A stretch of 64,000 nt of DNA from assembly GCF_024169515.1 (NCBI RefSeq), contig NZ_JAMKCQ010000001.1:2356001-2420000 (forward strand). Direction: 5' to 3'. Made by a program: the position numbers and the translations under genes. Below, in pieces: positions 43,460-52,654 of this stretch. How positions within the stretch are numbered: the stretch's first letter is position 1; each line of letters opens with the position of its first letter. A model generated the notes under the pieces. It was not told the DNA's origin and ran no database searches. It was given only the letters and a program-made list of their open reading frames with translations. The stretch comes from Erwinia aphidicola. GTDB lineage: Bacteria; Pseudomonadota; Gammaproteobacteria; Enterobacterales; Enterobacteriaceae.

Positions 43460-43478
43460 GGCGTGGCGGGGATAGCAT
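43460..43478. other. cos: Cohesive-end site cos
   Basis: GGCGTGGCGGGGATAGCAT differs, by my recollection, at one position from the 19-base 186 cohesive end and at a few from P2. It lies between the right-end cargo genes and Q, exactly the cos position of P2/186 genomes. Terminase would cut here. The rest of 43273-43688 contains no gene, only packaging-region DNA and the Q terminator. Confidence 0.8.
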
Positions 43479-43651
43479 TGCGCGCTGGCCCCTGTAGATG
43501 TATGGCTGAGGCGCAGCAGGCCGCACGCTGGCGGGTTATCTGGCCGTGGTCTAAATCGTGGTTGTTTAATGTAATGCGTGCAGCAGCGGCCCTCTGAGAG
43601 CGTTACAGAGGGGGCTGATTCGTGGGGAAGTTTGGTGCGGTAGGGGCTATG

Positions 43652-43676
43652 AAAAAAAGGGCCCGATTGCCGGGCC
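43652..43676 (-). terminator. Terminator after Q
   Basis: On the minus strand GGCCCG-GCAAT-CGGGCC followed by a run of seven T, just beyond the Q stop. Confidence 0.85.
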
Positions 43677-43688
43677 GTGATCGTCGTA

Positions 43689-44726
43689 TCAGGTAGGAGT
43701 GTTGTCCAGGCTGTAGGGGCGGAACGTGATCACCTCGTCCCCGAGCCAGGTGTTAATCTCTTTCATTCGCTCCTGTAGTGGCGTAAGTTCGTTGCGAACA
43801 AACACCTGAGCCGCTTTAACTACATCGCCGAAGCCGCCCTCGTTATCCGGGATTATGCCCATCATCTGCGGTGGCACCCGATGCGCGGCCAGCAGGTCAT
43901 CACGGCTGGCCTTTTTGATATTGAAAAAGTCATCTTTGGTGGCAACCTCGCTGAGCGGCAGGATCTTAATTCCGTCCGGCTTTCCGTTCGGTGCGTACAT
44001 GAACAGATTACGGAAGTTGCCCACGCCTTTTGTATCTCGCATCGCCTTGCGCATTTGCTCAATATCGCTGCTGCTCTGCGCGGCGTCGGTCATATACAGG
44101 ATGTAGCCCGCGTGCGCGCCGTTCTGGTAATACTTGCGGCGGTACAGCGTGGCCGCTTCATTCAGCCATGCTGAGTTAAGCGCGCTCAGGTATTCCGGCA
44201 GGCCGTAAATCTCCTGGTTAACATCAGGCTCCAGCAGCTGGAACACGCTGCCCGGTTCAAAGCGGTGCGCGTCCTTCCAGTCGTTGATAAACCAGTACAC
44301 GTCAGACTCAACGCCGCGCCGGGTATATTTCGCCGGTGAACACTCCACACGGAACCCTTTGCCGAGGGCGTTTTTTCGCAGTTCCGGGAAACCGTTGCCG
44401 AAAGTCAGATAGTCCAGCATGATGCGGCTAAAATCCTGCTGGCTGAGCATCGGGTGCGGGATGTAGGTGGACAGCAGAATATTGCGCTTAACGTAAATCG
44501 GCGAGCTGTGATGCACAGCGGCGCGCAGGCTTTTCGCCAGACCATGGAAGCTCACCGGCGGCTCGTACCAGCGCCCGTTACTGATGCACTCGGCATAATC
44601 CAGAATATCGCGCTTATCCAGCACCGGGATCGGCTCGCCAAAGCTGAACGCCTCGGCCTGCTGCGCTTCTGGCTTAACTTGCTCTGACTGGTTTTGAAAA
44701 GCCTTGCGGCCCCTGCGCTTGCTCAT
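43689..44726 (-). CDS. Q: Portal protein Q
   Basis: 345 residues, P2 gpQ portal family (FGEPIPVLDKRDILDYAECI; GNGFPELRKNALG; DNEGGFGDVVKAAQVFVRNEL). Twelve copies form the head vertex for DNA entry. One-base overlap with P. Confidence 0.95.
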   Translation of the reverse strand: MSKRRGRKAFQNQSEQVKPEAQQAEAFSFGEPIPVLDKRDILDYAECISNGRWYEPPVSFHGLAKSLRAAVHHSSPIYVKRNILLSTYIPHPMLSQQDFSRIMLDYLTFGNGFPELRKNALGKGFRVECSPAKYTRRGVESDVYWFINDWKDAHRFEPGSVFQLLEPDVNQEIYGLPEYLSALNSAWLNEAATLYRRKYYQNGAHAGYILYMTDAAQSSSDIEQMRKAMRDTKGVGNFRNLFMYAPNGKPDGIKILPLSEVATKDDFFNIKKASRDDLLAAHRVPPQMMGIIPDNEGGFGDVVKAAQVFVRNELTPLQERMKEINTWLGDEVITFRPYSLDNTPT

Positions 44727-46489
44727 TAGTAAAACTCCATAAAGTTTGGACTCTGACCACCGGCGGCGGCGGTCAGTGGTTCGTTTAACAGGGCGTGCAT
44801 GATTGCCCAGGCGACGTCAGCGTGGCTGGCTTCCTCGCTGCGGCTTGCTTCATAGGTTGAGCGGTTGCCGCTGGCGGTCATCGTTTTGCGGATCGCCATG
44901 AAAGACTGCGTGATATCGGTATTCCCGGCGTCGTACTCCAGGCGACCGCTGGTGATCGTGTCCTTCGCTTTCAGCACCATGGCGGTTTTCACCTCCGGCG
45001 AGTAACGGATTTCACGGGCGGCGGGGAAGAACTGGCGGACCAGCTGGAAAACGCCCTGGCCGATGCCTGTGGCGTCAATACCGATGTACTCGACGGTATA
45101 TTTTTCTGTCAGCTCTTTGATGGATGCGGCCTGTGCGGCAAAGTCCATGCCGCGCCACTGATGGCGCTCCAGTACGCGGAACTTACCGCCCGGCACCAGC
45201 GGCGGCGCGATAACCGCACAGCCCGCGCTGTCGCCCGTGTGTGACGGGTCGTAGCCAATCCACACCGGGCGATAGTCGAACGGGCGCAGGGCGAACACGT
45301 TAAAGTCAGTCCATTCCTCCATGCTGTCGATCATGCAGCCCTGCAGCTCCGCAAACGGGAACACGCTCGCCTCATCGTCAACAAATTCGCACATCAGCAG
45401 GTTCTGGTACTCGGACGGGCTGTATTCGAGCGACAGCTGATCCAGGTCGAACAGGTTGCAGCCGCCGGTCAGCGCATCCTCAACGGTGACAATCTGCCGC
45501 CACTGGCCGTCAGCGCACAGCGAGCCGCCGGCGAGATGGGTGTGGCTCAGGTCCAGCTCGATGCGGTCGGCGCGATTGCGCCGGCCCTTGTTGAACAGTT
45601 CGCCGGACCAGAACGGGTAGGCGCTGTGCGACAGGCTGGACGGCGTGGAGAAATACGTGGTGCGCCATTTCTTGTGCAGCGACATGCCGCTGGCGACTTT
45701 GCGCAGCTCCTGGAATTTCGGGATCCAGAAATACTCATCGAGATACAGATTGCCCGTGTAGCTCTGCGCGGTACGCACGTTTGTCCCGAGGAAAATCAGT
45801 CGCGCCCCGTTCGGCAGCACAATCGGATCGCCCTTCAGGTCAACATCGACAAGGCGGGCAAAGTCGATAATGTAGTTTTTAAAGACGTGGGCCTGCGCCT
45901 TGCTGGCCGAGAGAAAGATTTGGTTGCGGCCGGTCACCAGCGCATCGATCAGGGCTTCGCGGGCAAAGTAAAACGTCGCGCCGATCTGGCGTGACTTCAG
46001 TATGTTACGAATGCGGTGCGCCAGCCCGGCTCTATGCCAGTGCAGCTGGTACTCAAAGCAGCCATCCATAAACAGCGAGGTCAGCTTTTCCGTGGCCTCT
46101 TCGCTGAACTCGTTTTTAGACGGCGGCTGACGTTCGCCCCGGTTGCGGTTGCGCACGTTGGGATTGAGATCGGCCTCGTTGCCGCTGCTGCGGTAGCGCT
46201 CGACGCGCGCCAGCCGCTCAATCTGGCGCCCGAGTGCGTCTATCTCCTTGTAATCACTATTCCCCTTTGTCTCTTTCATGATGAGCTGAATTAACCGCGC
46301 TTCCATGCTGGCCTCAACGCGGCTGATGGGGGCAATGCTTTCCCATTCGTCGCGGAGTTTCCAACTCTGCACGGTTGGCGTTTTGATGCTGAGCGTCTCC
46401 GCTATCTGGCGCACAGAGAAGCCCTGCCAGTAAAGCAGAGCGGCCTGACGGCGCGGATCGCTGATGATGGTGCCGGGTGTCGTATTCAT
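44726..46489 (-). CDS. P: Terminase large subunit P
   Basis: 587 residues (P2 gpP about 590). N-terminal HTH (GFSVRQIAETLSIKTPTVQSW), ATPase with SRQIGATFYF (Walker A) and LYLDEYFWI (Walker B), nuclease with WIGYDPSHTGDSAG. It packages DNA from cos. ATG 46489 is chosen because it begins the conserved N-terminus; a longer frame would cross the promoter region. Confidence 0.94.
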   Translation of the reverse strand: MNTTPGTIISDPRRQAALLYWQGFSVRQIAETLSIKTPTVQSWKLRDEWESIAPISRVEASMEARLIQLIMKETKGNSDYKEIDALGRQIERLARVERYRSSGNEADLNPNVRNRNRGERQPPSKNEFSEEATEKLTSLFMDGCFEYQLHWHRAGLAHRIRNILKSRQIGATFYFAREALIDALVTGRNQIFLSASKAQAHVFKNYIIDFARLVDVDLKGDPIVLPNGARLIFLGTNVRTAQSYTGNLYLDEYFWIPKFQELRKVASGMSLHKKWRTTYFSTPSSLSHSAYPFWSGELFNKGRRNRADRIELDLSHTHLAGGSLCADGQWRQIVTVEDALTGGCNLFDLDQLSLEYSPSEYQNLLMCEFVDDEASVFPFAELQGCMIDSMEEWTDFNVFALRPFDYRPVWIGYDPSHTGDSAGCAVIAPPLVPGGKFRVLERHQWRGMDFAAQAASIKELTEKYTVEYIGIDATGIGQGVFQLVRQFFPAAREIRYSPEVKTAMVLKAKDTITSGRLEYDAGNTDITQSFMAIRKTMTASGNRSTYEASRSEEASHADVAWAIMHALLNEPLTAAAGGQSPNFMEFY

Positions 46490-46534
46490 GGCACCAAGGC
46501 TACCGGGGCAAAAAATGGCGCGCCCGTTGTCCCT

Positions 46535-46556
46535 GCTTGCTGATAAGCCAGCAAGC
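46535..46556. promoter_or_regulatory. Candidate late activator site between P and O
   Basis: GCTTGCT-N8-AGCAAGC, identical in arms and spacing to 59644-59665 before FI. It lies about 55 bases before a start at about 46600 that would serve O. I read it as the site of this phage's own Ogr/B-type activator. No T-run follows, and its position between divergent genes argues against a terminator. Confidence 0.58.
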
Positions 46557-46633
46557 CGGGTTTCGTTGAGTGGTGTTGTGTTCGTGGTGAAACTGACCGT
46601 GACCTGAACCAACCCACTACCGGAGCCTGATTA

Positions 46634-47476
46634 ATGGCAACTAAAGCAAAGCGCTTTCGCATCGCAGTTGAGGGCGCAACAACAGACGGGCGCGTGATTT
46701 CCCGCGACTGGATCTCGCAGATGGCGAAAAACTACAGCCCTGTTGTGTACGGTGCGCGCATCAACATGGAACACATTCGCGGCTATGCGGCTGACAGTTC
46801 GTTTCGTCGCTTTGGCGATGTGACCGCAGTCGAAGCTGAAGAAATCGCCGACGGCCTGCTAAAAGGCAAGCTCGCGCTGTATGGCTACATCGACCCGACC
46901 GACGAACTGATCGCGATGACCAAAGCGCGTCAGAAAATCTATACCTCAATCGAAGTTAACCCTGAATTCGCCGACACCGGCGAGGCGTACCTCGTCGGCC
47001 TGGCCGTCACCGATGACCCGGCGAGCCTTGGCACGGAATACCTGAGCTTCAGCGCGACGGCAAAAGCTAACCCGCTGGCGGCTCGCAAGCAGGACAAAAA
47101 CAACCTGTTTACCGCCGCTGAGGAAACGCTGATCGAATTCTTCGAAGAGGCCGACCCCGGTCCGTCACTGCGTGACCGCATCGCCGCGCTGTTCTCCGCG
47201 AAAAAGAAAGCGGATGACGTACAGAGCGCTGACGTTCACGCCGCCGTGACGCTGGTTGCCGAGCAGCTGACCGCCAGCGAGCAGGAGTCCGCTGAGGCTT
47301 TATCCGCGCTTGAGAAAAAAATCTCTGACCGCCTGGATGCGCTGGAACTGGAAACCACCACCGGGCGCGCCGAGCTGGAAAGCCTGACCAGCACGCTGTC
47401 AAAAACCGACGGCAATTTCCACAAGCGCCCACGGGCTGACGGCGGCGACAAGACCAGCGTACAAACCGACTGCTGA
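46634..47476 (+). CDS. O: Capsid scaffold/protease O
   Basis: 280 residues, P2 gpO: N-terminal serine protease (RFRIAVEGATTDGRVISRDWI; GARINMEHIRGY) and C-terminal helical scaffold (about 180-270). It directs and then cleaves the procapsid. First gene of the rightward head operon. Confidence 0.94.
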   Translation: MATKAKRFRIAVEGATTDGRVISRDWISQMAKNYSPVVYGARINMEHIRGYAADSSFRRFGDVTAVEAEEIADGLLKGKLALYGYIDPTDELIAMTKARQKIYTSIEVNPEFADTGEAYLVGLAVTDDPASLGTEYLSFSATAKANPLAARKQDKNNLFTAAEETLIEFFEEADPGPSLRDRIAALFSAKKKADDVQSADVHAAVTLVAEQLTASEQESAEALSALEKKISDRLDALELETTTGRAELESLTSTLSKTDGNFHKRPRADGGDKTSVQTDC

Positions 47477-47529
47477 AGGTAGCCCCGGCCAGCAGAAAGA
47501 AAACCGAAAAACCGATTACAGGAATACCC

Positions 47530-48633
47530 ATGCGCCAGACAACCCGCTTTAAATTTAACGCCTACCTGACCCGCCTCGCTGAACTGAACGGCGTGGATAC
47601 CGGCGATATGAATAAGAAGTTCTCCGTTGAGCCTGCGGTGAGCCAGAGCCTGATGACCCGCGTACAGGAGTCGTCTGACTTTCTGACCCGCATCAATATC
47701 ACCCCGGTTGTCGATATGAAGGGTGAGAAAATCGGGATCGGCGTGTCCGGCTCGATTGCCAGCACCACCGACACCTCCGGCGGTGACGAGCGCGAAACGG
47801 CTGACTTCTCCGAGCTGACGCAGGACGGCTACGAGTGCACGCAGACCAACTACGATTTCCATATTCGCTATAACCAGCTGGATCTGTGGGCGCGTTATGA
47901 AGACTTCCAGACCCGCCTGCGTGACGCGATTATCAAACGCCAGGCGCTGGATCGCATCATGGCCGGCTTCAACGGCATTGCCCGGGCGAAGACCTCCAAC
48001 CGCACCACCAACCCGCTGCTGCAGGACGTGGCGACCGGCTGGCTGCAGAAATACCGCCTGCATGCTGCCGACCGCGTTATGAGCAAGGTCGTCGGCGAAG
48101 ATGGCGCGCTGATTTCCGATAAGGTCCGCGTCGGCAAAGAGGGGGATTACGCCAACCTCGATGCGCTTGTGATGGACGCGACCAATACCATGATCGCGCC
48201 GTGGTATCAGGAAGACCCGGAGCTGGTCGTTATCTGCGGGCGTCAGCTGCTGGCCGATAAATATTTCCCGCTGGTGAATCAGTCACAGCCAGCCACTGAG
48301 CAGCTGGCCGCTGACGTGATTGTCAGCCAGAAGCGCATCGGTAACCTGCCGGCGATCCGCGTGCCGTACTTCCCTGCTAACGCCCTGTTTATTACCCGCC
48401 TCGATAACCTGTCGATTTACTGGCAGGAAGGGACGCACCGCCGGATGATTGTTGAAGAGGCTAAACGCGACCGCGTCGAAAATTACGAATCCATCAATGA
48501 GGATTTCGTGATCGAAGATTACGCCGCCGGTTGCCTGGTGGAAAACATCGCGCTCGGTGACTTTACGCCGGTTAAAGCCGCTGCAGCCGAGCCGGAAGCG
48601 TCAGCACCAGCCGAAACGGAAGCAGGAGAGTAA
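47530..48633 (+). CDS. N: Major capsid protein N
   Basis: 367 residues, HK97-fold P2 gpN (MRQTTRFKFNAYLTRLAELN; DGYECTQTNYDFHIRYNQL). An acidic Ala/Glu tail ends the protein. Cleaved near the N-terminus in P2. Confidence 0.95.
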   Translation: MRQTTRFKFNAYLTRLAELNGVDTGDMNKKFSVEPAVSQSLMTRVQESSDFLTRINITPVVDMKGEKIGIGVSGSIASTTDTSGGDERETADFSELTQDGYECTQTNYDFHIRYNQLDLWARYEDFQTRLRDAIIKRQALDRIMAGFNGIARAKTSNRTTNPLLQDVATGWLQKYRLHAADRVMSKVVGEDGALISDKVRVGKEGDYANLDALVMDATNTMIAPWYQEDPELVVICGRQLLADKYFPLVNQSQPATEQLAADVIVSQKRIGNLPAIRVPYFPANALFITRLDNLSIYWQEGTHRRMIVEEAKRDRVENYESINEDFVIEDYAAGCLVENIALGDFTPVKAAAAEPEASAPAETEAGE

Positions 48634-48636
48634 CGC

Positions 48637-49305
48637 ATGTTAAGCCCTGCCCAGCGTCACGTTATGCGCCAGCAGGCCGTCGAAGCATCGCAGCAGGCTG
48701 ACGGCCCGCTGCGTCATGCTAACGGCTATGAGCGAATGCTCATAAAGCTCAATGAAGATAAGCGCCGCCTGAGCAAGACGCGCTCCAGGGAAAAAAAGGC
48801 TGAGTTAAAGCGCGAGATGCTGCCCGGCTATCTGCCGTGGGTATCTGGCGTGCTGAGCCAGGGCAAAGGCGCACAGGATGCCATCCTGATGACCGTCATG
48901 ATCTGGCAGCTGGATGCCGGGGATATTCCCGGCGCGCTGGACATTGCCCGCTACGCCCTACAGTACGGGCTGGTGCCGCCCGACAAGTTCAGGCGCAACA
49001 GCACGGCTTATCTTCTCACCGAAGAGGTTGCCGATGCGGCGACCCGGTCGTGGACAGCTAAAGAGCTGGTCGATATTGACCCGCTTCTGGCAACGCTTGA
49101 GCTGACGAAATCCGAAGATATGCCGGATGAAGTGCGCGCTAAGCTGCACAAAATCACCGGCTATGTGCTTCGCGATATGGGCAGGGCTTTGGATGCAATG
49201 GAACACCTGAAACGTGCGCTGCAGCTTCACCAGGGCAGCGGCGTTAAAAAGGACATTGAGCGGCTGGCAACCGACCTTAAAAAGCAGGCGCTTGCCAGCC
49301 GTTAA
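48637..49305 (+). CDS. M: Terminase small subunit M
   Basis: 222 residues, P2 gpM (MLSPAQRHVMRQQAVEAS; LPWVSGVLSQGKGAQD). Recognises cos together with P. Three bases after N. Confidence 0.93.
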   Translation: MLSPAQRHVMRQQAVEASQQADGPLRHANGYERMLIKLNEDKRRLSKTRSREKKAELKREMLPGYLPWVSGVLSQGKGAQDAILMTVMIWQLDAGDIPGALDIARYALQYGLVPPDKFRRNSTAYLLTEEVADAATRSWTAKELVDIDPLLATLELTKSEDMPDEVRAKLHKITGYVLRDMGRALDAMEHLKRALQLHQGSGVKKDIERLATDLKKQALASR

Positions 49306-49395
49306 CAGAACGCGCCCCGCGCCGGGCGGCAGGGCGGCAATGAGCCTTTCAGGCTTCTGCGCCGCCCTCCACCGCCCACCTATTCAGAGGCAACG

Positions 49396-49863
49396 ATGCA
49401 AACGGTAGTCATACCTCAACCGCGACCGGCCGAAAGTGCCGAGCCGCCGATTGTTAATACCTTTTTCTGGCCGGACGTCGATGTTCAGCGGCTGCGCGAA
49501 ACCCTCCGCTATGAGGGGACCGTGCCAGCTGCACGGCTCCGCCAGGCGGTAAAAACGGCCATCGCGGAAGTCAACGCCGAGCTGTACGAATACCGGGCGG
49601 ACCAGATGGGGGCGGGCTTTAAGCTGCTGGCCGACGTCCCCGCCGACCAGCTCGACGGCGAGAGCGAAAAGCTGACGCATTACTTCGACGCGGTGAGCCA
49701 CCTGACCGCGGCAGTGATTGTTGAGCGCTACCGGGGCTATGACGCCAGCGGCACAAAAAAGGCCGAGGAAATCAAAGCCAGCGCTGACGAATACTGGCGC
49801 GACGCCCGGTTCAGCATCAGCAAAATCGCGGGTAAGCGCCCGTGCATTATCGGGCTGCTGTGA
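49396..49863 (+). CDS. L: Head completion protein L
   Basis: 155 residues, P2 gpL (NTFFWPDVDVQRLRETLRY). Stabilises the filled head and the connector. Its stop overlaps the X start (TGATG). Confidence 0.93.
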   Translation: MQTVVIPQPRPAESAEPPIVNTFFWPDVDVQRLRETLRYEGTVPAARLRQAVKTAIAEVNAELYEYRADQMGAGFKLLADVPADQLDGESEKLTHYFDAVSHLTAAVIVERYRGYDASGTKKAEEIKASADEYWRDARFSISKIAGKRPCIIGLL

Positions 49864-50069
49864 TGAACGTTTTAGCGCAACAGGGCGATACCGTTGACGA
49901 GATTTGCTATCGCCACTATGGGCGCACGGATCAGGTCGTTGAGCTTGTCTATGCGGCTAATCCCGGCCTGGCCGAGAGCGGGCCGGTACTGCCGCACGGA
50001 TGCGAGGTTACGCTGCCCGATTTGCCTGATTCACCGGTCGCGGGTGAAACCGTGAACCTCTGGAGTTAG
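49863..50069 (+). CDS. X: Tail protein X
   Basis: 68 residues, gpX family with a LysM-like fold (GDTVDEICYRHYGR). Homologous to 1834-2037. ATG 49863 is chosen by overlap with L and by the family start. Confidence 0.93.
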   Translation: MNVLAQQGDTVDEICYRHYGRTDQVVELVYAANPGLAESGPVLPHGCEVTLPDLPDSPVAGETVNLWS

Positions 50070-50071
50070 CA

Positions 50072-50296
50072 ATGGAAAAAAGCAATTCAATCATCACTTA
50101 CCTGGTCGGGCTGCTCATGATGTGGTTTAGCCGCCACACGGTGCAGGACATTGCCTTTATGGTCGGCGCGTTTGTCGCCGTGGTCACGCTGGTGATCAAC
50201 GTGGCGAACTTTTTTATCAACTGGCATTACCGGCGCAAAACCTTTGAGCTACAGCGCAGGAACGTGCAGGGGGTGACGCTTGAATCAGATGGCTAA
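50072..50296 (+). CDS. Holin
   Basis: 74 residues, two membrane helices (YLVGLLMMWFSRH; VGAFVAVVTLVINVANFFINW) and a basic tail. Homologous to 2040-2267. Overlaps the endolysin gene. Confidence 0.87.
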   Translation: MEKSNSIITYLVGLLMMWFSRHTVQDIAFMVGAFVAVVTLVINVANFFINWHYRRKTFELQRRNVQGVTLESDG

Positions 50297-50789
50297 ACGC
50301 TGTGCCGTGGTGGCTGTACTGGCAATAGCTGCGCTTCTGCCGGAATTCAGCACGCTGAAAACCTCCGAGGCCGGGCTGAAGCTGATAGCGGATGCAGAAG
50401 GTTGCCGCACCACGCCTTACCAGTGCAGTGCCAACGTATGGACCAACGGCATCGGGCATACCGAGGGCGTGACGCCGAAAAGTGTCATCAGCGAGCGGCA
50501 GGCGGCGGTAAACCTGGTATATGACGTGATGCGCGTCGAGCGCGGCATTGATGCCTGTATGCCGGTCGCTATGCCGCCGCAGGTCTATGACGCCGTGGTG
50601 TCATTTGCTTTCAATGTCGGCGTGCGCGCCGCATGCACGTCAACCCTCGCGGCTTTCGTTAAGCGCAGCGAGTGGGCCAGCGCCTGTCACCAGTTAACCC
50701 GCTGGGTATACGTGAAGGGCGTCAAAGACAAAGGTATTGAGAACCGTCGGGCGCGTGAGCTGGCCTGGTGTTTAAAAGGAGCAGAATAA
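50280..50789 (+). CDS. K: Endolysin (SAR-type lysozyme)
   Basis: 169 residues. Catalytic pattern E-x8-C-x5-T (EGCRTTPYQ-C-SANVW-T) and N-terminal weak membrane segment as in 2251-2760. The start is a TTG at 50280 by alignment with the other copy; ATG 50289 is possible. Confidence 0.92.
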   Translation: MNQMAKRCAVVAVLAIAALLPEFSTLKTSEAGLKLIADAEGCRTTPYQCSANVWTNGIGHTEGVTPKSVISERQAAVNLVYDVMRVERGIDACMPVAMPPQVYDAVVSFAFNVGVRAACTSTLAAFVKRSEWASACHQLTRWVYVKGVKDKGIENRRARELAWCLKGAE

Positions 50790-51172
50790 TGAAGAACCAA
50801 AAGATCGCACTATTTTTCCATATTACGTTTATCGCGCTGCTGGTTGCCGGTGTGGTTAATCCGGGGTGTGTGGCGGCGTATATCGCAGGCGCATATCTCT
50901 GGCTGATGATGGCGATCACCTGGGTAATTATGCTGGCGGGTTCATTATGTTATCTGGGCGGAGAGGCTTTCGTAAAAATTGTGCACGGTAAAATCAGGCC
51001 ATTTTTTATCCGTGATAAACCGGTTAACCCTTTCAGGCTTTGGGGGGTGAGGGTGTTAATCGCTGTTTCGTTCGGCTTATCAGGTTTTTACAGCACTTTA
51101 GTGGTCTACGTCATGACGATGGCTATGCATGAATGTTGCCGTTTAACTTTTGACAGGCAGCGCCCGGCGTGA
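50789..51172 (+). CDS. Membrane protein in the lysis cassette (LysA position)
   Basis: 127 residues with three or four hydrophobic helices (IALFFHITFIALLVAGVV; GAYLWLMMAITWVIMLAGSL; FGLSGFYSTLVVYVMTM). It stands between endolysin and LysB, the place of P2 lysA, which times lysis; sequence homology is not evident to me. The tailocin cassette has no counterpart. A function as antiholin or superinfection protein is possible. Confidence 0.7.
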   Translation: MKNQKIALFFHITFIALLVAGVVNPGCVAAYIAGAYLWLMMAITWVIMLAGSLCYLGGEAFVKIVHGKIRPFFIRDKPVNPFRLWGVRVLIAVSFGLSGFYSTLVVYVMTMAMHECCRLTFDRQRPA

Positions 51173-51618
51173 CCCGCTTGCTTGCGGTGTTTTTTGCCCT
51201 GGCTCTGGTGGCGCTGGCTTTCACCGGCTGGCAGCTGTCAGAGGCAAGGGGCGATCTGAGCGATGCGCAGCGCATTATCGGCACGCTTTCAGCCGGAATA
51301 GCGAGTCGTGATAAAGCCATCGCCCGTATAAATGACGAGGCACGCGAGGGGCAGAAACGCGAGGCGGCGCTGCGACTGCTGCAGGGCAGGGCCAGTACCG
51401 GCGCACTAAACCGGGAACTGCAAATACAGAGGGAAACCGATGCGAACCCATCACTACGCGGCTGGTCTGCTGCTGCTTTGCCTGACGATGTTATCAGGTT
51501 GCACAGTCGTCCCGCCTTTGCCAGTGCCAGAGATTATCTGGACTGGCTGTCCACGCGTGACAAGCTGCCCATTCCCGGCCAACAGCCTGCGGACGCAGGG
51601 CGATCTGGCGGCGGATAA
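51169..51618 (+). CDS. lysB: LysB, inner-membrane spanin subunit
   Basis: 149 residues starting at GTG 51169, overlapping the upstream stop. One N-terminal helix (LLAVFFALALVALAFTGW) and a periplasmic helix. Pairs with the nested LysC. Confidence 0.85.
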   Translation: MTRLLAVFFALALVALAFTGWQLSEARGDLSDAQRIIGTLSAGIASRDKAIARINDEAREGQKREAALRLLQGRASTGALNRELQIQRETDANPSLRGWSAAALPDDVIRLHSRPAFASARDYLDWLSTRDKLPIPGQQPADAGRSGGG

Positions 51619-51760
51619 CCGGCAGTTAGAGGCTGCGCTCGCGTCTTGCGGGCTGCAGGTCGAGATCATCAAAGAATGCCAGGAGCAGCACGATGCTGAA
51701 ACCCAAACAGTTACGCCAGGCGTTAACCGACAGCGTGCTGCTGCTGCAGCGAAGCCCTGA
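51440..51760 (+). CDS. lysC: LysC, outer-membrane spanin lipoprotein
   Basis: 106 residues, nested in lysB and overlapping R. Lipobox LTMLSGC after a short signal peptide, then a Pro-rich stretch (VVPPLPVPE). Confidence 0.83.
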   Translation: MRTHHYAAGLLLLCLTMLSGCTVVPPLPVPEIIWTGCPRVTSCPFPANSLRTQGDLAADNRQLEAALASCGLQVEIIKECQEQHDAETQTVTPGVNRQRAAAAAKP

Positions 51761-52160
51761 CAGCCTGAATATGTTCATTGATAACGGGCGTATTGTGTCA
51801 ACGCTCGCCAGCTCGCTGTCGTTTGAATATCAGTACCAGCTGAATCTGGTTATTACCGATTACGGTGACAATCTCGACCTGCTGACCGTGCCGCTGCTGG
51901 CGTGGCTGCGGGTGAATCAGCCAGACATTATGGCCAGTGAAGAAAAGCGCCGCACCGGGTTCACGTTTAACGCCGATATCATCAGTGATACGGCGGTAGA
52001 TATCAGCATCAACCTGCAGCTGACCGAGCGGGTGATCGTTAAAGAGCAGGAGGGCGAGCTGCACGTTAACCACGTTGGTGAGCCGCCGCTGCCGGAGAAT
52101 AATTCCCGCCCGTGGCAGCTGTACGTTAAAAATGAACTGGTTAGCGAGTGGCAGCTATGA
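51693..52160 (+). CDS. R: Tail completion protein R
   Basis: 155 residues, P2 gpR family (GRIVSTLASSLSFEYQYQL). AGGAGCAGCACG precedes the ATG. Homologous to 3281-3739. Overlaps S by four bases. Confidence 0.92.
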   Translation: MLKPKQLRQALTDSVLLLQRSPDSLNMFIDNGRIVSTLASSLSFEYQYQLNLVITDYGDNLDLLTVPLLAWLRVNQPDIMASEEKRRTGFTFNADIISDTAVDISINLQLTERVIVKEQEGELHVNHVGEPPLPENNSRPWQLYVKNELVSEWQL

Positions 52161-52609
52161 ATGAACTTGAACCGCTGGAAACAAAGCTCACTGCCCTACT
52201 CGCTAATCTGTCACCGGCAGCGCGTAAAAAGATGGCAACTGATATTGCGCGCAAACTGCGGGCCAGCCAGCAACATAACATCAAGCAGCAGCAGGCACCC
52301 GACGGCACGCCGTTTAAGCTGCGCAAGGCGCAAACATTACGCGACAAGAAAGGTCGCGTTAAGCGACAGATGTTCGCAAAGCTGCTTACCAGTAATTATC
52401 TCAAGACTAAAGCTTCAAATGAGGGGGCCTTGGTTGAGTTCACCGGACGCGTGCAGCACATGGCACGGGTGCATCATTACGGCCTGTTTGATAGACCTGC
52501 GCGTTGTAGCAAGGATGTTAAGTATGAATCTCGTCCCTTGCTTGGATTTAATGCAAAAAATCATACGGAAATCATAAATCTATTTTATAAATCTTTAGGA
52601 AAGGGATAA
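52157..52609 (+). CDS. S: Tail completion protein S
   Basis: 150 residues, P2 gpS family (LTALLANLSPAARKKMATDIA; DGTPFKLRK; MARVHHYGL). Needed for joining tail to head in P2; absent from the tailocin. Base composition falls sharply near the end of this gene, where the cargo begins, so its last 30 or so residues may have been altered by the insertion. Confidence 0.9.
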   Translation: MNELEPLETKLTALLANLSPAARKKMATDIARKLRASQQHNIKQQQAPDGTPFKLRKAQTLRDKKGRVKRQMFAKLLTSNYLKTKASNEGALVEFTGRVQHMARVHHYGLFDRPARCSKDVKYESRPLLGFNAKNHTEIINLFYKSLGKG

Positions 52610-52654
52610 AATCATTATGCGTCTATGAGAAAAAATTCTACAAAGGGTATGTGT

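Noticed and set aside
46535..46556. GCTTGCT dyad as terminator
   Set aside because: No T-run on either strand, placed between divergent gene starts, and repeated with the same spacing before FI.
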